Shown here: piece by piece, positions 25,178 through 34,183 of the stretch | Numbering within the stretch: position 1 is the stretch's first letter | Layout: the number at the start of each line of letters is the position of its first letter | NCBI GenBank assembly: GCA_020161395.1 | Contig: JAIUOE010000005.1 | Coordinates: 186,001-250,000 of the forward strand | DNA: 64,000 nt | Origin: Bacteroidota bacterium | GTDB taxonomy: Bacteria > Bacteroidota > Ignavibacteria > Ignavibacteriales > Ignavibacteriaceae | Direction: 5' to 3' | Program-made: the position numbers and the translations under genes | Notes under the pieces: model-generated | The model's input: only the letters and a program-made list of their open reading frames with translations | Told to the model about the DNA's origin: nothing | The model's database searches: none

Positions 25178-26578
25178 TTATTTATTAAGTATCATCTTCT
25201 TTGTTGATTTGAAGTTCGAACCGTCAACTCCGGCAGCTTCGATGGAATATACATAAATTCCGGAAGTGAGAGCCGAGGCATCAAAGTTCAGGTTGTGTGT
25301 GCCGGCACCATAAGTTGCGTTGGCAAGTACACTTACTTCCTGACCAAGTGCGTTGTAAACTTTCAATGTTACCTTTGAATCAACTGCAAGATTGAAGCTG
25401 ATGGTGGTTGAAGGATTGAAAGGATTCGGGAAGTTCTGAGCAAGTCCGAACTGTGAAGGAGCCGTAACATCCACTTCAACTATCGAAGAGAAAGCATAGC
25501 TTCCGTCAAAATCGATCTGACGCAGACGGTAGGAATTCTGACCGTTAGGTACATTCTTGTCAACAAATGAATAGTTGTGCGGATTCAGTGTGGTACCGTT
25601 ACCGTTGATGTAACCAACTGACATGTACTCGCCATTTCCTGATTTTCTCATTACTTCAAATCCCTGGTTGTTCTTTTCTGTCGCTGTCGACCAGCTAAGA
25701 AGAACATTGTTGCCATTGGTTGAAGCACTGAAAGATGTAAATTCCACAGGAATTGTAGCATTTGGCAACTGGTAACCTGAAAGGGCGAGGTTCTGGAAGT
25801 TCAAAAGAAGTACTCTCTGACCATTCACGATGCTTATATCCGCTCCACCGGCAATACCTATGCTTGCTCCGGGAAGTGTAAACGAATATGAAGCTTCTTC
25901 AAGTCCGGTAGCAACATTATACTTGTGCAATGTATTTAACGCCGAAGCCTGATTCCAAGCCCAAACATATGCAGGCTGTCCGGGAATGCTGTCGAAAGCC
26001 AGACCATATTTACCGGTAAGTGTGCTGGTTATTGTCATCTTTAATGCACCGGTAGTGTCATGGAAGAAAATGTTACCACCAAAAGCTGTGTTCCAGAAAC
26101 CTTTTCTCGTGGCATCCCATGCTACCGCTCTGGTCGCTCCGCCTGTGAGAGTAAAAGTTTTTACAGTTGCACCGGTATTTGGGTCTATCTCAATTACGCC
26201 AGTTGATGAGTTTCCACCAAACAGTCTTGTTCCGTCAGAAGCAAGATCACGAATAGATCCGGCATAAGTGAGTGAATCGAAAAAAGTACCCGGTCCGTTG
26301 CCCGGTCCGTCAGGATTGTAACGATAGATAAAAGTACTGTTCCAACGGTTGAAGTAATACTTTCCGTTAATGAACATGGCACCTACAGTACCACCGATCA
26401 TGTTTGGTGAAGTTACACCGGTGTAATTGTAGACAAACTGCTTGGGCAAAGGAAAATCAACCGGAGGGATTGTATCCATATGAACACCGCCCAGTGGATT
26501 TCTGGGTGCCACATCAACCTGACCATAGGTCAAGGAAACAGCAAAAAGACAAACGAACAAAAAAGAAGCAAGTTTCAT
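25178..26578 (-). CDS. secreted T9SS-sorted protein
   Basis: The 466-residue protein has a signal peptide (MKLASFLFVCLFAVSLTYG). A middle region has propeller-like repeats (GYYNRWNST-type strands, IEIDPNTGATVKTF). A fibronectin-like segment typical of this phylum follows (VEFTSFSASTNGNNVLLSWS and YRLRQIDFDGSYAFS). It ends in a sorting domain (NFPNPFNPSTTISFNL, then GIYVYSIEA and TKKMILNK). It is exported by T9SS; function unknown. Possibly expressed from the promoter at 26633-26664. Confidence 0.85.
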   Translation of the reverse strand: MKLASFLFVCLFAVSLTYGQVDVAPRNPLGGVHMDTIPPVDFPLPKQFVYNYTGVTSPNMIGGTVGAMFINGKYYFNRWNSTFIYRYNPDGPGNGPGTFFDSLTYAGSIRDLASDGTRLFGGNSSTGVIEIDPNTGATVKTFTLTGGATRAVAWDATRKGFWNTAFGGNIFFHDTTGALKMTITSTLTGKYGLAFDSIPGQPAYVWAWNQASALNTLHKYNVATGLEEASYSFTLPGASIGIAGGADISIVNGQRVLLLNFQNLALSGYQLPNATIPVEFTSFSASTNGNNVLLSWSTATEKNNQGFEVMRKSGNGEYMSVGYINGNGTTLNPHNYSFVDKNVPNGQNSYRLRQIDFDGSYAFSSIVEVDVTAPSQFGLAQNFPNPFNPSTTISFNLAVDSKVTLKVYNALGQEVSVLANATYGAGTHNLNFDASALTSGIYVYSIEAAGVDGSNFKSTKKMILNK

Positions 26579-26632
26579 GGCGAGATCTTTCTGATTAAAT
26601 TATTATTACATGAGATTATTAAAGAACCGTCT

Positions 26633-26664
26633 GCAAGATAGAGAATATTTTTTTTAATTGCAAA
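26633..26664 (-). promoter_or_regulatory. possible Bacteroidota-type promoter for the T9SS gene
   Basis: On the minus strand TTTG is followed after 20 bases by TATCTTGC, one base from the TAnnTTTG -7 consensus. It is 55 bases upstream of the start codon. Confidence 0.4.
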
Positions 26665-26781
26665 AGGTTTTTTATTTTTTTGATTTTTTTTTCTTGAAGT
26701 ATCGTTTTTTTGTTAACTCTGTTTCTCTTAACTTCGCACTTTAACCGAAAATCTTTTCCCAACCTGTAATCGAGGCATGGT

Positions 26782-27219
26782 ATGAAATACAGCAGCGAAA
26801 TCGAAATCAATCTCCCTGTGAAAAAAGTTGTAGAACTTTTCAACAATCCCGACAACCTGAAACTCTGGCAACCCGGCCTGCAAAGTTTCCAACACCTCAG
26901 CGGCACCCCCGGCGAGCCCGGTGCAAAATCAAAACTCCATTACATAATGGGGAAACGGGAAATCGAAATGATCGAAACCATCACCGTCAACAACCTCCCC
27001 GATGAATTCTCGGGAACCTACGAAGCAAAAGGTGTCTGGAACGAAGTGAAAAACTGCTTTATCCCGCTGGATGAAAACCGAACCCTCTACCGCTGCGTAA
27101 ACGAATTCCAATTTACCGGCTTCATGAAAATCATCGGCTTCCTCATGCCCGGTGCCTTCAAAAAGGAAAGCTACAAGTATATGGTTCAATTTAAGGAATT
27201 TGCAGAAAAAGCAGGGTGA
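26782..27219 (+). CDS. SRPBCC (START/polyketide-cyclase-like) family protein
   Basis: The 145-residue protein opens MKYSSEIEINLPVKKVVELF and follows the helix-grip pattern: N-terminal strand, NPDNLKLWQPGL helix turn, alternating strands (KSKLHYIMGKREIEMIETI) and a long C-terminal helix (ESYKYMVQFKEFAEKAG). Such proteins bind small hydrophobic ligands. No active-site residue can be singled out. It lies just outside the 62-bp repeat that begins the defence module. Confidence 0.75.
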   Translation: MKYSSEIEINLPVKKVVELFNNPDNLKLWQPGLQSFQHLSGTPGEPGAKSKLHYIMGKREIEMIETITVNNLPDEFSGTYEAKGVWNEVKNCFIPLDENRTLYRCVNEFQFTGFMKIIGFLMPGAFKKESYKYMVQFKEFAEKAG

Positions 27220-27260
27220 GGCAGTAAGTCTCCACCCCCTGAAGACTGAATTTTTCGGGC

Positions 27261-27322
27261 AATTGAACGAATTTAGCTAAATTCGTTCAATTGGTTGAAT
27301 GAATTTGCGTGAATTGGTTGAA
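27261..27322. repeat. 62-bp palindromic direct repeat, left copy
   Basis: It contains a perfect 28-bp palindrome centred on AATTTAGCTAAATT (27263-27290), then TTCAATTGGTTGAA and AATTTGCGTGAATT. An almost identical copy (60 of 62 bases, same orientation) lies at 31661-31722, exactly 4400 bases away. The two copies bracket the four genes from 27337 to 31646. Confidence 0.9.
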
Positions 27323-27336
27323 ATGATGGATTTTAA

Positions 27337-28194
27337 TTAGTGAAAGAGATAGTGTCCTTTGCAAGCAATGAAAGTTACATTGTCATTCTCCACAAAATAA
27401 CTTAGCCGATTCGAGATGTTAATCCTTTTTGAGGCCTCTTTCCCCCTGCCTTTAAGATTTTCTGTCTTACCAATCCCCCCGGTAAAAGGATGTTCTTCTA
27501 CATCTTTCATCAAATCAAGTATCCACTTGAAGGTATCTGTATCCTGATTTTTCCAGTCTAATAATTGTTCGAAGAAATTTCCAGTAAATTTTATCTCATA
27601 CACCTTAAAATTCAAATACATTGTTAACGATTTCTCATCTCTGAGATTTATCGACAGATAATTTTTCCCCCACTCCTCTATCTCCGGCGTATCGATATCG
27701 GAAGCATGACAAAGATTATAAACCTCAATTAGCCTGCTTTCATCTTTCGTTTGCTCAGTTATCTTAATTGTGATCTTTCTTCTCTCCCAAAAAGCATGAG
27801 ACTGTAAACTGATTGCAGGAATCGATTTAATATTAGCAATTGGCAATCCTAAAGGTGAGTTTCTTGTGGGGGCATCATCATCTGCTATTACAAAATTGTT
27901 GCCGAGATAATTATCTAGTACTTCATCTTCCAGATTTTCCACAAATGGCCTTTTTGCAACAGACAATATCTGAGATCTAAGAGTAAAATCTGTGATTGAA
28001 TAAACCCATTCGTAAAATGTTTTTGTTGGAGTGACATAGAGCCTTGAATAGTCCTCCTGAAATCGAATATGGTTAAAACCATATCTATCTTTTGATTCAC
28101 GGAAAGTTAATAAAAGCCTGTGAAACACTTTATCAACCTCATAGTCATTCCCCAGAGGCGGGAGAAGGGAAAGTTCGTTAAATATTAATTCCAT
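27337..28194 (-). CDS. putative effector: unknown N-terminal domain fused to YoeB/Txe-type RNase toxin
   Basis: Residues 199-285 of this 285-residue protein align end to end with E. coli YoeB. FFEQLLDW opens the domain, EEHPFTGGIGKTENLKG follows, then SKRINISNRLSYFV, and it closes with IACKGHY. The catalytic residues known from YoeB are all present: Glu (E245), Arg (R263), and the terminal His-Tyr (H281, Y282). YoeB cleaves mRNA at the ribosome. The 198-residue N-terminal part is not recognised and no YefM antitoxin gene is adjacent. The gene is last in an operon, 6 bases after the ATPase. Regulation by the N-terminal domain or the partners is inferred. Confidence 0.78.
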   Translation of the reverse strand: MELIFNELSLLPPLGNDYEVDKVFHRLLLTFRESKDRYGFNHIRFQEDYSRLYVTPTKTFYEWVYSITDFTLRSQILSVAKRPFVENLEDEVLDNYLGNNFVIADDDAPTRNSPLGLPIANIKSIPAISLQSHAFWERRKITIKITEQTKDESRLIEVYNLCHASDIDTPEIEEWGKNYLSINLRDEKSLTMYLNFKVYEIKFTGNFFEQLLDWKNQDTDTFKWILDLMKDVEEHPFTGGIGKTENLKGRGKEASKRINISNRLSYFVENDNVTFIACKGHYLFH

Positions 28195-28200
28195 AAATAA

Positions 28201-29298
28201 CTATAGAAGTTTTAGTAATTGATTCGCCCACTCATCTAAAAAATTCGGGGGATACTGGTTCAATTCTCCATTTATATCCAATCTAATTGGAGTAATTTTG
28301 GTGAACTGCTCAATATCTGTCGATTCTTTATCAAAAAACAAAATATTTACTTGATTTCTGTCTATCAATTCCTCTTTCACGGAAACCCGAATTCCATTGA
28401 TGATATGATCACTGTGAGTTTCAATGAACAACTGAGCTCCTGTTGATGTTGCAAGCGATATCAACCTTCCCATTTCAGCTTGACCTCGTGGATGAATATG
28501 AGACTCCGGATTCTCAACCACAATCGTTTTCCCCGGCTCAGCAGTCAACAATGCGACAATTATTGGCAAGACATAAGATATTCCAAAACCAACATTTTTA
28601 GGACGGAATGAATTGGTCTTGTTATACCCAAACTCAAACTGATAATCCAAAATAATTTTATTTACATCCGGGAGATATTTGGTATTCAAAGTGACCCCGG
28701 GCGAAATCTCACTCAACCAGGCATTCACCTGATCTATCAATTTTTCTGATTTTGCACTCTTGTGTCGTAAATTTTCATTCACAGAGTACTCTGTTCCGAA
28801 TGCGTTGAGATAATTTGCGGCAAATTCCCCAAGAAGCCCAATCTGTTTTTTATCTTCAACAATGATACTTGAAGAATCGTATAAATCTCTTGGTCCAATC
28901 CGTTCGGCACTTATGTATTGGAATTGCTCTTTCAGAGCCCTAAACATGCTAAAATCTCTACTTGAAAACTTTTTTTGAGTTTGTAGTTTATCTTTGTCTC
29001 TGCTGTAAATTAAATCCCATTCAAAGTTAATGAACCCGAATAACGAAACTCCAATAGCAATACTATCATTTTCGGCAAACTGATAAAGTGCATCCTTGCC
29101 TTGCCCGATCTGTACAAGGCTACCATTAAGATCAACTACTCCATCCTCCAATTTATCACTTTGCATCAGTATCAAAAGTGATTGAATTAGTGAACTTTTA
29201 CCCATTCCATTTAGTCCCAATAATAAATTTAATGGCTTAGTGGAAATGGATACATCCTTTAAGGATTTAAAATTTTTGACTTTGATATTAGTTAACAT
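28201..29298 (-). CDS. SMC/ABC-like AAA ATPase with DUF3696-type C-terminus
   Basis: The 365-residue protein starts MLTNIKVKNFKSLKDVSIS, the usual opening of RecF/OLD-like ATPases. It has Walker A GLNGMGKSS (about residues 29-37), a Walker B region VVENPESHIHPRGQ and a D-loop/H-switch FIETHSDHIINGI. The end, IRLDINGELNQYPPNFLDEW, fits DUF3696. There is no long coiled coil and no TOPRIM. Similar ATPases serve as sensors or switches in anti-phage systems. It overlaps the DUF262 gene by 7 bases and precedes the toxin-fused gene by 6. Confidence 0.85.
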   Translation of the reverse strand: MLTNIKVKNFKSLKDVSISTKPLNLLLGLNGMGKSSLIQSLLILMQSDKLEDGVVDLNGSLVQIGQGKDALYQFAENDSIAIGVSLFGFINFEWDLIYSRDKDKLQTQKKFSSRDFSMFRALKEQFQYISAERIGPRDLYDSSSIIVEDKKQIGLLGEFAANYLNAFGTEYSVNENLRHKSAKSEKLIDQVNAWLSEISPGVTLNTKYLPDVNKIILDYQFEFGYNKTNSFRPKNVGFGISYVLPIIVALLTAEPGKTIVVENPESHIHPRGQAEMGRLISLATSTGAQLFIETHSDHIINGIRVSVKEELIDRNQVNILFFDKESTDIEQFTKITPIRLDINGELNQYPPNFLDEWANQLLKLL

Positions 29299-30428
29299 TT
29301 ACTCAAAATTTCATTGATTATTGAACTCATTTTTGAAAATCTTTCATTAACATTCGCTCTACTGCCCGTTGAAACGGTAATACTCCCAAGAAATGATTGA
29401 TCGTTTTTCATTAAATTCTCCATAGCAGCCATAAGATCTGTTCCATTCGACCGAATGCTTTCACGATCATCTTCATTCAATTTTGCAAACAATACACTCA
29501 AGACTTCAAAAAGTGCCTTATTAAAAGGTTTTTTTCTTGGGAAATCATCCAATTTCCTGAAAGCATACCCTCCAAAAACATCCTTTGCAAGCCACATTGC
29601 ACTATTGAAGTCTTGTTTAATCTTGTCCCTTTCCTGTTCAGATAAATTTTTTAACCCTCTCATCGCATTATTCAAAAATGTATCAAGATCGGGGATATAG
29701 TTTTGATAACCATAACAATAAAACGCAAGGAATCTTGTTACAAACTCCCTGTCCATCATCCTCGGACTGTCAATTTTATAGGAGGTTGCTTCCTTAAAAG
29801 AATCACTTTCAGCGAGATTGGTTACAAATTGAGCAGGAATACCCTGATTAAGAGCTTGTCTGATTTCCTGACTGTTAAGCATCAAACCACCCGTATTAAT
29901 TCGCTTAAATATGTTGAATTTCACTTCATCCGGAGTGCCCGGGTTGATGAGATAGACGACTATTTGAGCTTCTTCTATCTGCCTCTGCAAGTTTCGAGGA
30001 AGATCATCATATCCTTTTCCCTCCAATTTTTGCAAAAACTCAAGCCCTTTTAATTTTAATGTCTTGTTTACAATAAAATTCTGTAACGAACTTAAGCGTT
30101 GAAGCCCGTCAACGACGAGCCAACAATCATTATCTGAGCCATCAAAATAAAATGCAGGAAGAGGAAATTTGATCAATAACGACTCAATCAACTGGCTTTG
30201 TTTCCTCTGATCCCAAAGATCCCTTTTCCGCTGAAATGCAGGCTGCATATCGATTTCAATTGGGTCTGCCTTCAACCTTTTTATCAACAAATCGATCGTC
30301 AATGGTCTGTTATCAATACGAATATCATTGGGATTAAAGGGCTTCTCCATTAAGCTGTCGGTGGATGTTTCTTCAATTTCCACAGCAGACTCAGGGCTGC
30401 CAAAAATTAATTCGTCGTCAGGGGTCAT
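29292..30428 (-). CDS. DUF262 (ParB/GmrS-like) protein
   Basis: The 378-residue protein has the DUF262 core: MQPAFQRKRDLWDQRKQSQL, WLVVDGLQRLSSLQNFIV near residue 103, and FNIFKRINTGGLMLNSQEIR. The DGxQR motif is the nucleotide-binding/catalytic loop of the ParB-like fold. No DUF1524/HNH half is attached, unlike the larger protein at 31788. It is the first gene of the three-gene operon with the ATPase and toxin-fused effector, so it may be the sensor or DNA-binding part. Confidence 0.85.
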   Translation of the reverse strand: MTPDDELIFGSPESAVEIEETSTDSLMEKPFNPNDIRIDNRPLTIDLLIKRLKADPIEIDMQPAFQRKRDLWDQRKQSQLIESLLIKFPLPAFYFDGSDNDCWLVVDGLQRLSSLQNFIVNKTLKLKGLEFLQKLEGKGYDDLPRNLQRQIEEAQIVVYLINPGTPDEVKFNIFKRINTGGLMLNSQEIRQALNQGIPAQFVTNLAESDSFKEATSYKIDSPRMMDREFVTRFLAFYCYGYQNYIPDLDTFLNNAMRGLKNLSEQERDKIKQDFNSAMWLAKDVFGGYAFRKLDDFPRKKPFNKALFEVLSVLFAKLNEDDRESIRSNGTDLMAAMENLMKNDQSFLGSITVSTGSRANVNERFSKMSSIINEILSKC

Positions 30429-30518
30429 TTTTCAAATTTCGAATAATTCATATACTAAATCTAAGGATTTTTACGGTTTTTTGTTTGATCAACGGGAGTG
30501 GAAGATAACAGACATTTT

Positions 30519-31646
30519 TCACATCACAAAGTCATGATAGTTATTAGCCGATATCACATGAAACTCCGATTCCGGATATGCCGTTGAGAAGGCTACGGGA
30601 AATTTTGCTTTCTCCTTATTGAATTTGAACTCATACGCAAAGAATCTGCCTTCCCTTTCCTCTATCCAGTCAATCTCCTGTTTGTCATAAGTACGCCAGA
30701 AAAAGTTGTTTGAGAGAAGGTCATTATATTCCTGATACTTGATTCTTTCACTTATTATAAAATTCTCCCACAAGCTTCCCGTATCGTTCCGAAGTTCAAG
30801 AGGATTGACATTAGCCACCAATGTGTTTCTTATCCCGTTATCGTAGAAATACCACTTTGCGTTCTTGGTGATTTCCTTTCTTAGATTGCGGGAGAAACCC
30901 TCAACCTTGAAAATAACAAAAACCTTCGACAGAAGATCAAGATACTTCTCAACCGTGTTTCTGGAAATCCCAAGATTTGATGCCAGTTCATTCATCGACA
31001 CTTCCGCTCCTGCCTGGAAGGCAACCAGTCTTAAAAGATTTTTAATCACCCCGGCATTTTTTACACCCTCGAACGACAAAAGATCACGCAGCAGATAATC
31101 ATTAACCAGCTCTTTAAGATACTTTGCCTTCGCCGTTCTACCCTGAAGTGAGATAACTTCGGGATAAGAACCAAAAACAAGTCGTTCCTCGAGTGCGGAT
31201 CTCTTTTCAACAAGCCCATAAAGGGGATCGAGTTCCTGCTCGCTCAATGGAAAAAGACGAAATGTGCGGTTTCTTCCTGTTAGAGGCTCTCCGAGTTTTC
31301 CCGACAAATCAAATGCCGATGATCCCGTAACAATTACTCTTAATCCGGGGATGGAATCAACCATCAGCTTCAGAATTTTCCCGATCTCAGGTATCTTCTG
31401 AGCTTCATCTATCACCAACAGTCTTGAAGTGCCGAGAATTTTTTCATAATTTGCCACAGTCCGGTTCTCAAGCAACCTCTGCACTTCAAAATCCTCACCA
31501 TTAAAAAAAATGTACGGCTCGGAAATCATCGAAACAACCTTGTTCAACATTACCGTCTTTCCCGTCCTCCTTGCTCCAAGCAAAATAACCACCTTCCCCG
31601 GAACAAGCGACTCAAGAATATAAGACTCAATTTTTCTGGCAATCAT
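30519..31646 (-). CDS. AAA_14/DUF4143 ATPase, copy 2
   Basis: The 375-residue protein has Walker A LLGARRTGKTVML, Walker B LLVIDEAQKI, VIVTGSSAFDLSG, a winged helix (MNELASNLGISRNTVEKYLD) and the DUF4143 end (YDKQEIDWIEEREGRFFAYE, then FKFNKEK). It parallels the copy at 21875 motif by motif. ATG 31646 is preferred because GGAG stands 8 bases before it; an ATG at 31658 overlaps that site. The 62-bp palindromic repeat begins 14 bases upstream. It is 90 bases from the DUF262 gene downstream. Confidence 0.83.
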   Translation of the reverse strand: MIARKIESYILESLVPGKVVILLGARRTGKTVMLNKVVSMISEPYIFFNGEDFEVQRLLENRTVANYEKILGTSRLLVIDEAQKIPEIGKILKLMVDSIPGLRVIVTGSSAFDLSGKLGEPLTGRNRTFRLFPLSEQELDPLYGLVEKRSALEERLVFGSYPEVISLQGRTAKAKYLKELVNDYLLRDLLSFEGVKNAGVIKNLLRLVAFQAGAEVSMNELASNLGISRNTVEKYLDLLSKVFVIFKVEGFSRNLRKEITKNAKWYFYDNGIRNTLVANVNPLELRNDTGSLWENFIISERIKYQEYNDLLSNNFFWRTYDKQEIDWIEEREGRFFAYEFKFNKEKAKFPVAFSTAYPESEFHVISANNYHDFVM

Positions 31647-31660
31647 AAATTTCTCCATTC

Positions 31661-31722
31661 AATTGAACAAATTTAGCTAAATTCGTTCAATTAGTTGAAT
31701 GAATTTGCGTGAATTGGTTGAA
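31661..31722. repeat. 62-bp palindromic direct repeat, right copy
   Basis: This differs from the copy at 27261-27322 by two bases (A for G at 31669, A for G at 31693). It lies immediately upstream of the second DUF4143 ATPase gene, in the position of an operator or mobile-element end. Confidence 0.9.
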
Positions 31723-31787
31723 AATGGAGATAAACTCTTAAAATACCAGCTTATCACTGATACCTGCATACGGCCTGTTAAATCGAG

Positions 31788-33779
31788 CTACCTCTTACCG
31801 TCTCTATATTCCTCAGGTGTTACAGTCCTTACAACCCATTCTTCTTCAGAAAATCCAAAGTGCTTCAAAGCTCTTTTGCAAAAATTAAATATTGTCTGCG
31901 AATTCAATTGGGATTCTGCAAAGTAAGTCCCTCTGATTATTTTGGGAGTCTTAAACTTGCCGCCGACTTTTGACAAAAAAGTTGGATTTTTTAATGCTAG
32001 CTCTTCAAACTTCACGGGGTCCAGATCGTACAGGACATTTAATGTCTCGTTCAAAACATCCCGCCACGATTGAACAGAAATATTCTTACCGTTGAATATT
32101 AACCCGATTGCATAGAGACCAGTAACGACTTCTTTAGTAATCGTGTATTCGTTCCCGAAGTATTTCCATGTGTCAATGATCAACGAAGCAAGTTTTAGTG
32201 ATCGCTCTCTTACATCTTCAGGTTGCCACGAATTAATTGAGTCAAAATATCTGTTAATTTCGAGGTGGCTCTGGGCGTAGAACTCCTTTTTTTTGTCAAA
32301 ACTCATATTGGACAGCTCGGAATTGTAACCTGTTAATGTCAAATTGCCGATGACATCCACATAATCATCATGCCATTCAATTCCCTCATCACCCAAATAT
32401 TCCATCCACCACTCATTTAGTGTCTTTGGCATGATATGCTCGATGGTCAAATTGTCCAGATTAATTCTCTCTTTGTGATTAAAAGATTCCTCAATAGATT
32501 CAAGGATGAATTTTGTTTTTAACTGCCTGTCTCCGCCACCATACATTTTTCTTTCCGTTATATCGCGCAGAATATCAGAATCTTTTGGATAGCCTTTTGT
32601 TGTGAGGAACTCTGCTGCTGTTCTTGCTATATCCTCGCCGCTTTTCTCTTTAACGACAGAAATCAAAGACGGAAATATTTTGTTTAACTGGTTTGTAGCA
32701 ATTCCCATTAAATATCTTCTTATCAGATAATTTTCGAGAATCTCAAGGAAAAGGACAAACTGTTCTTTGGTCATGATCTCTGAATCCACATACTCATACA
32801 ATTTTAACAGTAGTGGGTAAGCGGTAGTTACTTCTATTCTGTTAATCCTTTTTAACTGTCTTTGCAATCCTGCATGAGTCTCGAATTCAGGTTCTAACAG
32901 TTTCTGATAATTAGTGCCAAATTCAGCTAATTTCGTCAAATAATCTCTTGCGTCATCTTTTCCCAAAGAATCTTTAAACCTGTCGTAGACCTCACTGTTC
33001 TTGACTATGTCACCATCTTTCATTAAAAAATGTCTGATAAATTCGGTTAGTTTTTCTCCAAGGGCTTGTTCCATAGGGAACCAGCATTCCTTATACTGAA
33101 CTTCCTGTTCCTTTTGCTGAATTCTCATAAAAAGGTGATTCTTGATGAGATCAGCCTGAGTCAAGGGCTTACCTTTTGCATTCAAACTCTCAAACACGAG
33201 ATAGGGATTGTCATCCTGGTCAAGGGTAATGCTTACAACATAAAGATAATGTGTTATGATATTCCTGTATAACTTGTAATCATTACTCTTCCTGATTCTT
33301 TCATAAAAATATTTATACGCATGAACCAGAAGTGAATCCTCATCCACTTTTCCTCGGCCTATCAGATTCTTTAAAGTCTCCCGATCCTTCTGTGACGACA
33401 AAACTTTATAATGTTCGTCGCCTTCTTTGTATTTATTCACCAGGTAAGAATCATTTATTTCATTCGCCTTCACAACATCGCCAAGTTCATTTGCAATATC
33501 ACGAACTGCGCACAAAATCAGATACAATGTGGTCAAACGCTGTTGCCCGTCTATAACAATGTATTTGGCTACCGCATCCGGTCCGGAATTCATCGGCAGG
33601 GTTACAATTGCCCCAAGGAAATGACTTTTATCATGCCCTTTATCGGCAATGTAATTCAGGTCATCCCACAAAACCTCCCACTCCCTTTTCGTCCAGGTGT
33701 AGTTCCGCTGAAATAGAGGTAACTGAAATTGTTTGTTACCATCAATCAAAAAGGATATTATACTTTTGTTCGCTTCCAT
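31788..33779 (-). CDS. GmrSD-like DUF262-DUF1524 protein (type IV restriction-like)
   Basis: The 663-residue protein has an N-terminal DUF262 domain (FQLPLFQRNYTWTKREWE, VIDGQQRLTTLYLILCA, VFESLNAKGKPLTQADLIKN). A DUF1524 HNH-type nuclease domain lies at about residues 440-500 (LTIEHIMPKTLNEWW, DVIGNLTLTGYNSELSN). About 100 unrecognised C-terminal residues follow. Fused GmrS-GmrD enzymes of this design use NTP to cut modified phage DNA. It stands alone, between the 62-bp repeat and a repeat-filled gap. Confidence 0.85.
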   Translation of the reverse strand: MEANKSIISFLIDGNKQFQLPLFQRNYTWTKREWEVLWDDLNYIADKGHDKSHFLGAIVTLPMNSGPDAVAKYIVIDGQQRLTTLYLILCAVRDIANELGDVVKANEINDSYLVNKYKEGDEHYKVLSSQKDRETLKNLIGRGKVDEDSLLVHAYKYFYERIRKSNDYKLYRNIITHYLYVVSITLDQDDNPYLVFESLNAKGKPLTQADLIKNHLFMRIQQKEQEVQYKECWFPMEQALGEKLTEFIRHFLMKDGDIVKNSEVYDRFKDSLGKDDARDYLTKLAEFGTNYQKLLEPEFETHAGLQRQLKRINRIEVTTAYPLLLKLYEYVDSEIMTKEQFVLFLEILENYLIRRYLMGIATNQLNKIFPSLISVVKEKSGEDIARTAAEFLTTKGYPKDSDILRDITERKMYGGGDRQLKTKFILESIEESFNHKERINLDNLTIEHIMPKTLNEWWMEYLGDEGIEWHDDYVDVIGNLTLTGYNSELSNMSFDKKKEFYAQSHLEINRYFDSINSWQPEDVRERSLKLASLIIDTWKYFGNEYTITKEVVTGLYAIGLIFNGKNISVQSWRDVLNETLNVLYDLDPVKFEELALKNPTFLSKVGGKFKTPKIIRGTYFAESQLNSQTIFNFCKRALKHFGFSEEEWVVRTVTPEEYRDGKR

Positions 33780-33868
33780 AATTTCTCTCTGCTAATACTG
33801 TAATTTGAAAATATTAATAAAAATGATCAGCCCGTAAACTCTAAATCCGGTTTAATTCACCACCAAAC

Positions 33869-33962
33869 CAATAGCCTGTGGTTTTAACCACAGGGAGAGA
33901 AAATTTCCCGAAAGCAGTCGGCAGGACAATCGAGGACGATTGTCGCTCCTTTTCCGAAATTC
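33869..33962. repeat. REP-like composite repeat: two hairpins
   Basis: The first hairpin is CCTGTGGTTTTAACCACAGG (33875-33894); the second is GACAATCG-AGGA-CGATTGTC (about 33924-33943), joined by GAGAAAATTTCCCGAAAG. The same composite occurs at 39511-39597 and 40793-40877. The remaining gap to 34183 contains CATGTCGCCACAAGGG, CTTTGCGGTCTTTGCG and a third GACAATCG-AGA-CGATTGTC hairpin (34120-34138). No gene is seen there. Confidence 0.85.
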
Positions 33963-34183
33963 AACAAATTACACACCTAAAAAACTCATAATTTCCTACA
34001 CACATGTCGCCACAAGGGCTCTCTTTGCGGTCTTTGCGTCCTTTGCGGTTTCCAAAAATCCTTCTGTCGAATCCATGTCCCATCCGTGAAATCAGTGGAA
34101 CCATTAATTTGTCGATAGGACAATCGAGACGATTGTCACTCCTTTTCCGAAAGTCAACATTGTACCAACTCATAAATCATAAC

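Noticed and set aside
27337-28194. A simple YefM-YoeB toxin-antitoxin pair
   Set aside because: The toxin domain is fused to 198 other residues and no small antitoxin gene is adjacent.
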